DNA from: Terana coerulea
Lineage: Eukaryota; Basidiomycota; Agaricomycetes; Polyporales; Phanerochaetaceae
Direction: 5' to 3'
Assembly: GCA_024811115.1 (NCBI GenBank)
Contig: JAKOGH010000743.1
Span: forward strand, 1 to 64,000
Length of the DNA: 64,000 bases
Below the pieces are notes generated by a model that did no database searches, was not told where the DNA came from, and was given only the letters and a program-made list of their open reading frames with translations. Numbering within the stretch: the first letter of the stretch is position 1; each line of letters opens with the position of its first letter. A program made the position numbers and the translations under genes. Shown one piece after another: positions 34,504 through 46,764 of this stretch.

Positions 34504-34740
34504 ACACTATCAAGGTTGATGTCAGCAAACACAGTACATATGCCATATTTCGCTGTCGTTATCCCAGATATACTCACTACTGGATGACTTTCCGTAAGAT
34601 TTTACAACCTGTAAACTGCTGTAAACCGTCATAAACCTGTGATTTGATGGGAGAGCAGCCCGGAGAATGAAGTTGTAGCCAATAGAGAATGTGTGGACAA
34701 TGAATGAAACACAATGCCGAGATGCCATAAGTCAGCTCAG
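34504..34740. other. Short non-coding stretch after the relic
   Basis: No gene is recognised. It passes into the AT-rich island. Confidence 0.4.
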
Positions 34741-35580
34741 AGCACATCTGGAAAAACCCCTCCTTCTAATCTGTGCTTTATACTTCTTTTTTAGTGCTAA
34801 GTTGTTTATTATGCTCTTTTCCACTTTTTGTAAAAATGCTTTTCTAAAATACAGCTCATTTAGCTAATTTACCTCTATTAGCTTGCTAAACAGTTTTTTG
34901 CCTTTTCAATATTCCAACTTGCTACTTGTTAGTGGCTTTTTACCACCTAACTGACTTTTTATCACTTATCAATGCCTTATTACATTCTTTCATTAGCTCA
35001 TTTACTAAGTGTTTTTTGGACTAATTTCTCACTATTTCATGTTTTATCAATAGCTTATCATTATCTTTTAACTTACTTACTTGTTATTTGTGCTATATTT
35101 ATGACATTACTTGGAGCTTATAACACTTATCTTGCTATTGCTTTTATTTATCATTTAAACTCTTATTATTATATTGTTTTCAGCTAATTTAGTTCTTTCC
35201 CTCCTTTTTTTTTGCTAATCAGCCAATACACATACTTATACTATTACACTTTTAGAGTTAGTACAGGTATAGTTCTCTATTTTAGCCTAGTTAGCATATA
35301 AATGCATATTGAATTTCTTATTAGTCTAGTTTTTAAAGTGCACAAAGCCTTAAAGATGTTATTAATAATAAGTCTGGAGTTTTTCAATATCACCTTTATA
35401 ACCCAGTATATAAGCTCTATATAACTGCCAAAAAGAAGCTGCTGATGTTTGGATTGTCTATTTTTATACAATAGCCACAATTGAACAAGTTGTAATCACT
35501 TTTAAATATTATAACAGCTCTAAAAAGTGACTGCTTCACAGATGACTAAGACCATCCATTTTGTATGTTTTTGTTAATGG
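34741..35580. other. AT-rich island
   Basis: By eye this is the most AT-rich part of the window, with many TTTTT and TTAGC/AGCTAAT words and no plausible gene. The short frames in it are composition artefacts. It could be an old mutated repeat or a boundary or centromere-like segment; nothing in the sequence decides. Confidence 0.75.
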
Positions 35581-35614
35581 GTTAGGCTAAAAGAACAATT
35601 GTAAAACATCAACA

Positions 35615-35705
35615 CAATGCACACACAAGGACTTGAACCTAGAACCACCTCAGTTAACTCACCCAGAAGGTTAACAACTGCACCATAGCAGCTTAGCTGT
35701 GTACT
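35615..35705 (-). repeat. tRNA-like Pol III unit (SINE or decayed tRNA)
   Basis: Read on the minus strand, an A-box-like TGGTGCAGTTG (35675-35685) is followed at tRNA-like spacing by a near-consensus B box GGTTCAAGTCC (35629-35639). The acceptor and T stems do not pair well enough for a working tRNA, and no clean cloverleaf could be drawn. This fits the head of a tRNA-derived SINE or a tRNA pseudogene. Confidence 0.55.
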
Positions 35706-36059
35706 TGCGCGAATTATTGATGACCTACAAGGCCTATTGAAGCGCCTCAACATCTCTGAGGCCTTCGCATTTGGCGTCACCTTCATCCCCTCAGTCTCCC
35801 ATCCCTAACCGACGTGTTGGCTGCGTCACGATCACTTACCATGCCACCAAGACCCAAGCGACACTACATGACAACAGAGGATAAGGTGATGTATAGACAT
35901 GGCCGTGGGAGAGGCTCCTTGCAAACGGCGGGGACGTGGCCGTCTCGCCGCATCTACCACTGCTACTCAGAACCGTCTACGGCCGTGCATGCACAGCTTA
36001 TGAATGGCGGTTTTATAAGTAGGCATCCCACAGCCCCTGGAGTAATGAACAACGCGCAC

Positions 36060-36760
36060 AAATGCCCACGTAGTCAAGTATGACGCGAACATGCCCAGCG
36101 TGCGATGCCAACGCACAAGCAGCTGGCGCGCACGACACAATGCGACGATACGAGCTGCGGCACAACGACGCTGTACGACATGAACAGTGGCACAACGACA
36201 CATACACGGGCGGTGACGGACGCGATAACACCACGCTGCACATGGGGCATGGCAAAGCACGACGCCGCACAAACCAACGTAGGTGAGTGCACCGCCGTTA
36301 CAAAGAGCTTCGATGCATGACCCAAGGACCAGGGCAGCAGGATACACAGGCGTGACGCCGAAGAATGCAGCGCGCACACCACGCCGACGCTGGCACGGTC
36401 GCTAAGCACGACGCGACAGACCGATGCGCGAGCGCGACACTGATGCGCAAGAGGCCAGTGTGTATGGCACAAAGGGTGTGGTAATGACATACACACGCAC
36501 GTGCAGGGCCGATGTGAGACGTGGCGAAGCACAGCATGCACAGGCCGACGCAGTAAGCCGCCACCGACACAGGGGCCAGTGCACGACGCCGGAGACCAGG
36601 GCAGCGACTTATAGGAGCGCGATGCCAATGAGCGCACTATGCCGGGCGCCCGGCACGTAGAACATGGCGAAGCACGACGCGTGCAGACCAACACTGGCGA
36701 GCACGCCCCCTGTCAAGAGGCTGGCGCACAACACGAGGGCAGGGTAGCAGTGTATGTAAG
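36060..36760. repeat. Degenerate GC-rich satellite-like block
   Basis: Related segments recur: CATGGCAAAGCACGACGCC (near 36248), CGTGGCGAAGCACAGCATG (near 36520) and CATGGCGAAGCACGACGCG (near 36664); also GACCAGGGCAGC near 36333 and 36594. The spacings (about 272, 144 and 262) fit a period of roughly 130-145 bp. The plus strand is rich in CACGAC/CACAAC and opens long Cys- and Val-rich frames on the minus strand, which I treat as artefacts of the repeat. Confidence 0.6.
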
Positions 36761-36829
36761 TATGTTACTGACAAATACAGCACACAGGCAAGTATGGCAC
36801 CTGGTGTGCAGGCTTGTCTGCACAGTATG

Positions 36830-37899
36830 AGTAGTTTGGTATGTTAGATAGTTTAGTTTTGTGTGTAGATAACCAAACATGCAATATAATGTATCAGCCC
36901 AGGATCAGCAGGGAGATTTCTCCGATGACTAGTTAAGCAGTAGTGGTATTATAGCTGCATGTAAGGAACAAAATAGGACAGTAAGGAAACAAATAGCTGA
37001 GAAGTAGGACTAATTGCCCTAATATATAGAATAATTAAGACAATTAGCAAAGGACCTCACTAAACTGCCTTATTGGCCTTATGTATCTATTTATCTAGTT
37101 GTGTTATTCTGATGCTTATATGCAATGAATTAGTGCTTATTAGCAGGCATTAGGTAGAAATAGTAGAGGGGTTTTTTTTTCAGATGCAGGCCTTGTGGCA
37201 TTCCCGCGTCGACTGATGGCATTATTACACGCGAAAGCGGCGTTCCTGACCAGGCTGCGCTCGTTGATGCCTTCTAAAGGCTGAATCTACGGAGGAGAGG
37301 ACCACCCTCCATAGACAGCCTACGGCAGCTCTACCATATCAGGAAGGTGGGCGTCCGTTCTTGAGTAGGGCGCTTCGATAGCTGGAGCTGGGCCCAGCTG
37401 GCCGCTTTCCTCCCTATGGGCGCAATGACTGCTGGGAAAGGTCAGGATAGCCACAAAAATTGTAAAACAGCATATCTAGCATACTTTATATGTGAAGCAC
37501 CGGATGAACCAATGAACCAATGTGCTTACAAGGCTCTACCACCCTGTATTTGCCTTGTATTCAGAGGCTTCGAACGAGATTATGCCAAGCAAGCCATTAG
37601 TCATAGTTGTTTTGTCCCGATACAAAGCTAGCCACAGTTTCAACCATTAGTGAGTTTGGGGTGAGGCCTTTCTCTCTGAATTCATGATAGGAAGATCCAT
37701 GCTCTGCTCGGCATGACCGACATGGCCCTATTTGGCAGATGGCGGCATGGTACGCATCACTGGTCGTTGATCGCGTGGGAACCGTCTATGTGGTGGCGAC
37801 CCCTGGAATCATTTCTCTGTTTGCTCTTGACCTCTCATTTGGCTCTTTGTTGATTCAAAACTCCGACTAAAACATATTTAGCTTTATGGATATTTACAG
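36830..37899. other. No recognised gene
   Basis: An AT-rich part (36830-37180) is followed by a GC-richer part with stops in all frames. The stretch just before 37900 may be the decayed 5' end of PIF1 locus B. Confidence 0.4.
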
Positions 37900-39309
37900 A
37901 TCCTAAAAACCTTACGGAAGGTCATCCACTCCCTGCCGTTCATCCAGATTCTGATTGGAATGAAGAGCCAGTTACGCGCGGCTTTGGCGATATACGGGCA
38001 TCACCAGCGCCCATGCTTCCCTCACTCTCTCAAGAACAGCAGGCCGTTCCAGAGCGAGTAAAGAATGGCAAAAGCATTTTCTTCACCGGATCTGCAAGCA
38101 CAGGAAGTCCTTCCTCTTGGGTCAGATGATTTGGTGGTGTAGAGGTGCTTGCGGCAAGGTGTTAGCAGTTACGGCATCCACAGGCATTGCCGCTCAGAGC
38201 ATTGGCGGTAGGACGATACATTCTTGAGCCGGAATCCATCTTGGATTGGGCACGGCTGAGTACCTAGCATACAGCATTCTGGACAATGCGACACGTGTCG
38301 AGTTTGACGAGCGGGGGCACAAACTACCTCGGAGTGGGGACAACGCGTCACGACGGACTTTGGAAAGGTGGACAGAGACAGACGTGCTCATTATTGATGA
38401 AAGTAGGTTTGTGTTCCTTCTTTAACGGGTAAGCTCACGTACTATTTCCTTCAGTTTCAATGATCAGTGGTCACTTATTTGATAAGCTCATGAGTCGCGA
38501 ATATTAACCTTGGTGCGCTCGTCTCCTGAAGTTTGATATATATTAGTAAACTATGGCCAAAATCCTTAGAGGGAACAACAAACCATTTGGCGGAATCCAG
38601 GCAAGCTGTTTTTCTACAACGTGGACATCACATTGTTGAACGCCGTCCAGCTCATTCTTACAGAAGATTTCTTGCAGTTACCACCTGTCAGCAAGTCAAA
38701 GGATTTTAAAAACAGATATCGGCCCAATTTCGCATTTCAAGCAAAGCAATGGAAACGATGCATAGAAGACCCGATCTTTTGGACAAGGTGTTCAGACAAA
38801 ACGAGCCAGCTGCGATACATAGCCGGGGTTGGCTTACGCAGATTACCAAACATTTCACAGTGTACATCGACACACTCAATGCCGTGCGCTTTGCGCAGCT
38901 TACAGCAGATGTGAAAAGACCCTGCTAGACCTTCACTGGCCAGTATATTACCCGGATGGTATCGAGCCAGTCAATATGTACGTTCAACTAAGTGACGCTT
39001 TCAAAGAGTCCCATTTGAGGTGTTACGTATCTGATCTTCCCTTATCCCAGCTTCCCAAAGCCCGCTAAGTTCAGGCAGAGAATTATCACGAGTTGTCCCT
39101 ATTACACAGTGATTCTTATGAGTTCCATGCCAAAGACTTTCCTGGGTATGATGAGGAGGGACAACCTTTTGATATCATAACGATGAACAAGGCCGCTGAG
39201 GAGGAGGCGCCGCAAGTCATTGCACTCAAAGTAAGTGAGAACTGCGTTCTTATTCCGCTATGGCTGAAGCCTGCCAATACTAGGTAGGCACTAGAGTTAC
39301 ATCAGGAAA

Positions 39310-41430
39310 GGGGTTTCAATTATGTAGCTGATGTTGTCTATGGTACGTACTCGGAGTTATTCATTGAAAGCGAAGGGTATAATAGGCTGGTATAGCCTAT
39401 GATACCCTACGATGCATCGTCTGCTCTACCACGGTCTCGAAAGCCGCGGGTAGATACTTTCTTCTCGGGTAGCTTCGGTCGACTGACTTAATTTTACCAG
39501 AGTTTACCTGAGCCTATGCGAGAAACTATTCGCAATGGAGTTCTATCCCTGAGCACGTGCGAAGCTGAGGCTCTGCGCTTGCATCTAAAATTGTACATAC
39601 CGCCTGTTTCTATTGCCCCTTCACCAACAGCGTGACCCGAATGCCCAAGAGACCAATTCCGGGTCTTCAGGCATACATAAAGCGTGTTGCCTGTCGCCTC
39701 TGAAGTCCACATCTCACCTGTATACACCACGGTAAGTCCCAAATTTTGCATGTATGGCTACACTCACTGACCACTTGAATGGGGCAGCTTTACACTGTGG
39801 ATGGCAATTTCCAGGGGCTCACAATGCTGCCTTTACCGCAGTAATGGTAGTTTTCTGGACTGCTGGTGAGCCTGTGCGTTGCTGCGAACAAAGACTGCGC
39901 CCCAGCACTCACTTTTCTCCACAGGCTCGGGATTTCAGGGTTCCGTATGGGCAGCCGTGTGCGTATGTAAAATTTATCTTCTTCACCAGGATTTGTAACT
40001 GACCATTTGTTTCCGAAGCTCGAGACCTTGGCCTCGAGTACTGGTAGCATAACGGATCACAGTAGATACTCGTCCCTGTTCTGTACTGCGGGTCGCCATG
40101 CAATATAATTTACGTGTAATTAAACATCCCAGAATTATGTAATCGATAAGTCGTTCTCCCTAATCCGGCATTTTGATCCACGCGTCGTCACCGTGTGTAG
40201 CTGTTCATAGTGAGTCCACTGCACTTCAGGGTCTGTTATCCGACGTGAATAGACACCGGATATGTGAGATATACATCAGATAACCGCTATATATCCATGG
40301 AGGGAATATCCTTCACCTAAGCGTCAGATATTCTTACAATTACATAATCTTGGCGAGAAACCGTGCGCGCGCTCGATTCATGCCCCGTTCCACAGTATGG
40401 AGCCATGACCGAAAATGGCCAGAGAACCCTCTGGAGCGCATCAGACAATGCGCGTCGATGGCGGCGTCATCGCTCGGTGCTGTCAAGGCTGCCGCGCATC
40501 ATCGCGAGCCGGGCCAAAACTGAGGCGCGCCTGGGGGTCATATAAGGACGCCGACAGCCATCGAGACCTGGACACGGTCTTTGTCCTTCCCCCATGTGCA
40601 CCAAGTCATATCATGGTGAGTCTTGCCCACAACGTTGCTGAAGCTCCTTAGGCCGTTCACTGATCATGACTTAGTATATGTCTATCTGTTTGTGAACAAG
40701 GCACTGGGCGGGAACCATCTGGAGACAGTGTGCTGGACGGGTTGCGATCAGGGCGCTGCGGGTCGTATTGGCGATGGTGGTGATAGTGCCGGTCAGTTGA
40801 CGTCTTCCACCCCTCAGGGCATTCCAGACACTCACGTACTTACATGCACATCAGGCTTGCTAACCAACCATTGTAATCTAGACTTCAAGGTTATTGAAGG
40901 CAGGGGGCGTACATGTCAGGTTGGCCAGGGCTCGGGTTGCTCAAGAGTAACTACCATTTAGATAGTCATGATAGCATGTAAAATTGTAGAATTTTTTGAA
41001 TAAAATATAATTAATTTTCCATTATTTGTTTCACATGCATTGCTGTGAAGAACGATGAGCAAGCGGTGGATGGCGTTGAGGAAGCTGCCTAAAACAGCGC
41101 CGGCATGCTCCCATTTATAGTACTATATCCTCGGCATATCCGTGCTCGCGGGTATTTGAAGGATAGTGGCCGAATAGGGCGTGGTTATACGACGTTGCAT
41201 ACTACCTATACACCAACTATTACGTGGGTATATTTAACGTATAGGCGTTGGATAGGTCAACTATCCGGCGGCTATTCTTGTGGGATATTCGGCCTGATGT
41301 GCAGTGGTCGTAGCAAAGGCACGATAGCCCCTGTTACAGCCCGTAGCCAAACCCCAGGTATGTAATACAATATATGTCAAGGAAGTCAATGATGCTATCA
41401 TTGCTATACGCCCTATCTAACGCAATATAG
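39310..41430. mobile_element. Insertion of about 2.1 kb inside PIF1 locus B
   Basis: The borders are set by loss and return of similarity to locus C. The interior has no long gene. It holds a frame with QFPGAHNAAFTAV (39754-40002), which faintly recalls the hybrid-binding domain of locus A, a small inverted repeat (40134-40348) and AT-rich segments. I could not find a clear target duplication or terminal repeat. It may be several insertions on top of each other. Confidence 0.55.
40134..40348. repeat. Small element bounded by 10-bp inverted repeats
   Basis: ATTATGTAAT at 40134-40143 and ATTACATAAT at 40339-40348 are perfect inverted copies around a 195-bp interior that includes GTTATCCG and CAGATAAC. 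It could be a MITE within the larger insertion, or chance. Confidence 0.35.
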
Positions 41431-42466
41431 ACAAGAACCACTTTCGTGATGTATGTTGACTGTGGTGCGTGTCACGGCTATTAGATGCGCTGTGGTTGAC
41501 TAAATAATCTTTCAAAGAATTATCTTCAAGGCCAACTGGTCAACGGCTCCATTGGTGAAGTCATTGGTTTCATGACCGGGCGCGACGCACGACTACAGGG
41601 CAAACACATCAGTCATGAGGGAATGTCTCTTGATGACGTTTTTGATCGAAGGCGAGGTACAAGGGGAGAAAGATGCTTGGGAGTCAAAATGAAGACCTCT
41701 GGCCATTAGTCCGCTTTCACTGCCCGGCAGGGCATTTGGAGGTGCTTTGTGTTCCCCAGGAATACGAGGCTACTACCAAGAAGGGCCAATTGATCGCAAG
41801 GCGAAGACAGGTGTGCCCCAAGTTTCGGCATACCGCATTGACACCTAATAACTGCACGGTTCAGATACCGTTGATGCTTGCGTGGGCGCTCACAATCCAC
41901 AAGAGTCAAGGTCGAACTTTTGAACGCCTAAAGGTTCACTCAGACGGATGCTTCGAGGCTGGTCAAGGTCGGTAGGCTGTAGCGCGTTTTGGATGTGACG
42001 TGACCTTTTGATGGGCCATATCCAGTGTGCGTTGCGCTGTCAAGAGCAACCAAGATGGAAACACTAGAAGTTCATGGCATCAACTTCAATAAGTACATCG
42101 CAACGCTGAATAAACCCAAAATCCGAATGTGCTAACAAGGTTCACTTCAGAATCAAGGCAAATGAAGAGGTCGTTAAATGGATGCAGAAGTATACGAAGC
42201 CCAAAGAGGGAGACGCTCCTCCCAAGTTGCTTCCCGCAAAGCCACCGTGTATTGTCGCCCAGCCGAAGTCTGCTCTCTCAGATTCTGAATCTGAGGAGGA
42301 GCTATGGAGGCAACTCGGCTCCCCAGTCATGCCTTTGGATACGCTGCAGCTTGATATGCAGCCTCTGAACCCCATGTCAGCAAATGGCGACGCCGATGAA
42401 GTCCTCTGGATGCAGGTTGATGATCCCGCGGCTCATCTGGATGTGTTGAATGGTTCGTTCTCCTGA

Positions 42467-43416
42467 CCGGATCTCGGACGATAGCGGACAGCTGCGTAGT
42501 GAATATCTCTCGAGCCATGCATGTTTCAGATGAATGATTTTTCTCAGCTTGGTTCAAAATCGTCGTGAACACTGAGCGCTGAGTGGTGAAAATCTCGACG
42601 AATTCGAGTAAACGTCCGGGCTTACGACGCCACAAAGCTAGCCCCTCCGGATTTGGGTGAAGCCTCCGATCGAGATGTACAGGAGTAGATACATTTCTAG
42701 CAAATTTAGGACTTGGGATCTCTTGGGATACACAAGCGTACCCCTAGCATAGGGGCACTTGAGACGATCACGTGGCTAGGCGCGTAATGATGCGTTCCCC
42801 GCGACGCCGCCGTCACAGTCGCGACAATTACTTTCTCCATTCCTCTTGCTGTACGTGGACTCTCGATGTCGGTGAATGCCTACTTCCTTCTGCTTTTGAG
42901 ATGATTATCTACTAGTGCGCTGAAGCGTACAGCACTGCAGGCCATGTGCTATGAACGCACTGTCTAGAAAATATGAAGAACGGACAACGCACTGGCTCAG
43001 GGGGAAACTAGGGAACGTACAGTCTGTGTTCGTTACAACTCTTATACCAATTCCTTTCCACCCTCATTTCTTGGCCTTACCGCGCGCATAGCCTTTAGGT
43101 TCATCGGTTTGTCGTCACGTGGTCGCCACGCACTGAAGACGCAGTTTCACAGCGGTAGAGCCGTGGGTCAACTATGGCTATTAGCTGCGGGCACCAACGC
43201 TCTCCGGAATTCTGAGGATACGGGACCTCTATCTCAACGTAGCCGAGGTGAGCTTATACCTCAATCGGCTCCGTGCATTTGACTCCGCGGCGTTGTGAAC
43301 GTATTCGCCCACAATCATCTTCAAACTTGTGCACTTTCATCCGTAGCGAAGTCCTCTTCGACTCTACAAATTCAAGAGCATCATTTCCCTCCTATTCTTG
43401 CCCTCGGAGTAACAGT
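42467..43416. other. Spacer between PIF1 loci B and C
   Basis: The first 180 bp match the 3' flank of locus C (shared TTGAGTAAAC and CACAAAGCT words). A palindrome TACCCCTAGCATAGGGGCA lies near 42739-42757. The rest is the presumed promoter of locus C. No gene is seen. Confidence 0.5.
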
Positions 43417-46199
43417 ATGAGAGTGAAGCGCAGAGCTCGAGGTGCGTTACTCCTTGTGGGGCTCAGGCTTGAGTAGCGATCCGACCTTGCTTGGAGATGG
43501 GCTCAAGCGGCGGCCACGGATAAGGCTCCGTCTATTAGGCTCCAAAGTGCTTGTTGAACGGGAGGACGGAAGAGTCGAAATAGAAGATATCAAGGCGGAC
43601 ATCGTCTATGGCAAGGTCAAGGTTGAAGAAGTTGAGGTCGGGATGGAAGAGGTTGCAGTCAGGATGGAAGATGAGGAGTTCCCGGTTGAGGATGCTGTCG
43701 CCAAGCTTAAGAGGATTGAGGAAGCTGTGAAGACTGAAAGGCCGGATAATAGTGGTACGTTCTCCGCTGTGCCATAAACTTTTCTAGCTCGGCTCATAAT
43801 TCCGCTTCATTTGCTCAGGCTCTGGCTGGCATGAGCGGCATGGCTCGACTCTCTTCGAGGATATGCGGCCCGCTCCGATAGAGCCACCTGTAGAGCTCTC
43901 CGATGAACAGCAAGCTATTTTGAGCCGAGTGAAGTCTGGCCAGAATGTTTTCTTCACCGGCTCTGCGGGTACGGGGAAGTCGTTCCTCTTGCGCCAGATT
44001 ATCGACTGGTGCAACGGTCCCGACAGGAAGAGGGTGGCTGTGACAGCATCTACGGGAATTGCCGCTCTCAACATCGGTGGTACCACCGTACACTCATGGG
44101 CCGGAATCCGCTTGGGGTGGGGTACACCTGAGGACTTGGTGGCCGACATCCTCGAACGCACATGGGGCAAAGTCAGATCGGTCAGCTACGCATGGCGCCG
44201 TTATGCCCCTGTGGTTTATGACGATGTGGAACCTGGGGCTCTCGCGAATTGGCTGAATGCAGACGTCCTTATCATTGATGAGAGTAAGCCTCACAGCATC
44301 GCCGCTATTTCTGTCCTCATCTTGCTCTTGAGTTTCGATGATTAGTGGCCATCTGTTCGATAAACTCGTAAGCCATCTGTGTCAGCTCTCAACACATCTG
44401 CTCAAACGACCATTATATGATAGGAAGCCATCGCACGAACTCTAAGAATTGACGTAAGGCCATTCGGCGGAATACAAGTAAGCTAAGTTCCAGACGTCAG
44501 TGTGGTTATCGCTGAATATTCTTTTAGCTTATTCTGACAGGGGACTTCTTTCAACTGCCACCTATAGGCAAGTCAACATCTCGCCAACGCGGATACCGGC
44601 CGAACTTCGCGTTCCAAGCCAGACAGTGGGACAGATGCGTCGGCGAACCGGTGTTCTTGGAAAGGGTTTTCAGGCAAGAAGAGCAAGGTACGTTGTCAAA
44701 AGTGCCACGAGTGCCCCAGCGATTTGGGAACCGATTCTCTCAACAGTATTCATCAACATGCTCTGCGCTCTACGACATGCACGATTAACCGCAGACATGA
44801 AAATGACCCTCAAAAACCTTAACCGACCGGTCGCGTACTCGGATGGTGTTGATCCAGTCGACATGTAAGTCCAACCTGATGGCTCAACAAAAGCCTGCTT
44901 ACTATGATTTTGTACTAACATGACTTGCAGTTTCCCACCCTTCAACAAGCTCTGGCGGAAAACAGTCACAGATTATCTCAACTCTGTGGCCCTTCCCACA
45001 GATTTGTTGCTCGGGATTTTCCTGGGAAGAATAAAGACGGTTATCCTTATGACCGCTTGACCGTACAGCAAGCTGTCGATAAGGAGGCGCCATATGAGAT
45101 TGCGCTCAAGGTACTTAGAGGCAGGCTTATAGTTGAGGTTTCGCTAATCATACCCGGTAGACAGGAACAAGGGTGATGTTAACCACGGTGCGTGTGCCAG
45201 ATAACTTCCGGGCAGAGTCTGATGATTTCTTCAAGAACGTCCTTCGATATCACCTCGCGAACGGTTCATTCGGCGAGGTTGTTGGTTTCATGACTGCCCG
45301 CAAGGCACGACTGGAGGGCAGGCACATCATTGGCTGCGAAGGCACGAGGATACAAGACGACCTCGATCTAATAGCAGGAGGCGAGTCTGGCCCTACGCTG
45401 TGGGATCTAAGAGGCGAGTGGCCGTTGGTCCGCTTTCCTTCTACCCGTTGCCCCGGAAGTTACTCGGAGGCATTGTGCACTCTCAAGGACCATGAAGCGA
45501 GGACAAGCGAAGGTCGGATACTTGCCAGGCGCAGGCAGGTGCGTTTTCTAATGTCAACTTTCTCCCTTGATATTGAATGCTCTCTCGACTAAGATCCCAC
45601 TAATTCTCGCATGGGCGCTCACAATTCACAAGAGCCAAGGCCAAACATTCGAACGATTGAGGGTGCACTTAGGCAGATGTTTCGAGGCTGGGCAAGGTCT
45701 GCTATACATTCTGAATGATCTATTCTACCACTCAATCAATTGTGTATAGCCTACGTCGCACTATCAAGAGCCACAAAGATGGGCTCATTAGAAGTGCGTG
45801 ACATCAACTTCTCTAAGTACGTAGTACCTTGGCTCCGTATCTGGATCCTGCAGCTGCTGACGGTGATCTGACAGGATCAAAGCCAATGAGGATGTTATTG
45901 AGTGGATGCAACAGTATACGCAGTCTGAGAAAGACAAGAGCCACCGCCCTCTCGCACAGTCAGCGCCGAACGCCAAGCTACCACCAATACAGGCAACCGC
46001 CCAGCCCCAGCGCCCTTCCACAGACAACAACACCGGGTGGAGCGGCTCCCTGGTTATGCCTCTATATACGTTAGCAATTGCTGCACAGCCCCAGCCCTCT
46101 GTATCGGCAGATCCTGACGACGACGCCGATGAGGATTTGTGGATGCAGGTCGACGATCCTACGCCTTATCTACATCTGTTGACTCCTCGGCTACCCTGA
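43417..46199 (+). CDS. PIF1-family DNA helicase with charged repetitive N-terminus (locus C)
   Basis: The N-terminus (MRVKRRAR, then across an intron [18 protein letters not shown]) is followed by repeated valine/acidic units: [49 protein letters not shown]. The helicase has [20 protein letters not shown], Walker [34 protein letters not shown], Walker [81 protein letters not shown] and [16 protein letters not shown]. The C-terminus adds a Pro/Ala/Gln-rich linker and an acidic end ([20 protein letters not shown]). All motifs are present and the splice phases fit where checked, so it may be active. It lacks the hybrid-binding domain of locus A. Confidence 0.87.
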
Positions 46200-46764
46200 A
46201 CTTTTCTCTTGTTGTATCAAATAGCTGTATAGTAGATGCACAGATTGCATGCATGTGAGACACGCCATGTATGTCCAGCATTTTGTCAAATTATGTTGAA
46301 TCGTTAGTTGAGGTCTTGACAGATTTGACGCATTTGAGTAAACACGGCCCGGCGGCCCACCAGCGCCACAAAGCTTGCCTTTCTCCCTTTTTCGGCAAGC
46401 CCATGAACAAACGCCCATTCTGCTCAGGCATCCTGCTATGTAGCCGCTTTTCAGAGCCGTCATATCGCTACATAGAGGTTAACGTCCGACGCATGCGCAA
46501 AGCCGTGATGAACGCGGGCAGTGATCAGGTACTAGCAGTTTAAATGGATAGGTATGTGAAAAGTTATGCGTAAAGCCTGCTACTGCTACTAAACAGTGCA
46601 TCTGAATGGTCGCGACATGGTCGGACCCTGCACCTTCTCACTCCTTCGACACATCTTAAAAGATATAATGTATCGCGTCAATTTCCATCGAAAGAAGCTA
46701 CGGACGGGCGGAGACTCTATGAATACAATACACGAAAATAATAAGCTGCACACGACTTGGACGT
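46200..46764. other. Intergenic
   Basis: The first 180 bp are the flank shared with locus B. No gene is recognised. Confidence 0.5.

Larger units (their letters stand above)
37900..42466 (+). pseudogene. PIF1-family helicase pseudogene, split by an insertion (locus B)
   Basis: The 5' half (37900 to about 39300) shows LSQEQQAVPERVKNGKSIFF, a damaged Walker A (GSASTG with the Lys lost by a frameshift), [20 protein letters not shown] then a TGA where Trp is expected, Walker [36 protein letters not shown] and FHAKDFPGYDEEGQPFDI. The 3' half (from about 41430) shows [55 protein letters not shown] and the same acidic C-terminus as locus C ([20 protein letters not shown]). The halves belong together because they join at the same intron/exon region that is continuous in locus C near 45120-45200. 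The 3' flank also matches that of locus C for about 180 bp. Confidence 0.87.

Noticed and set aside
36074..36694. 206-codon minus-strand frame rich in Cys and Val
   Set aside because: It lies in a degenerate, strand-biased repeat and has no domain; the frame is open because of the composition.
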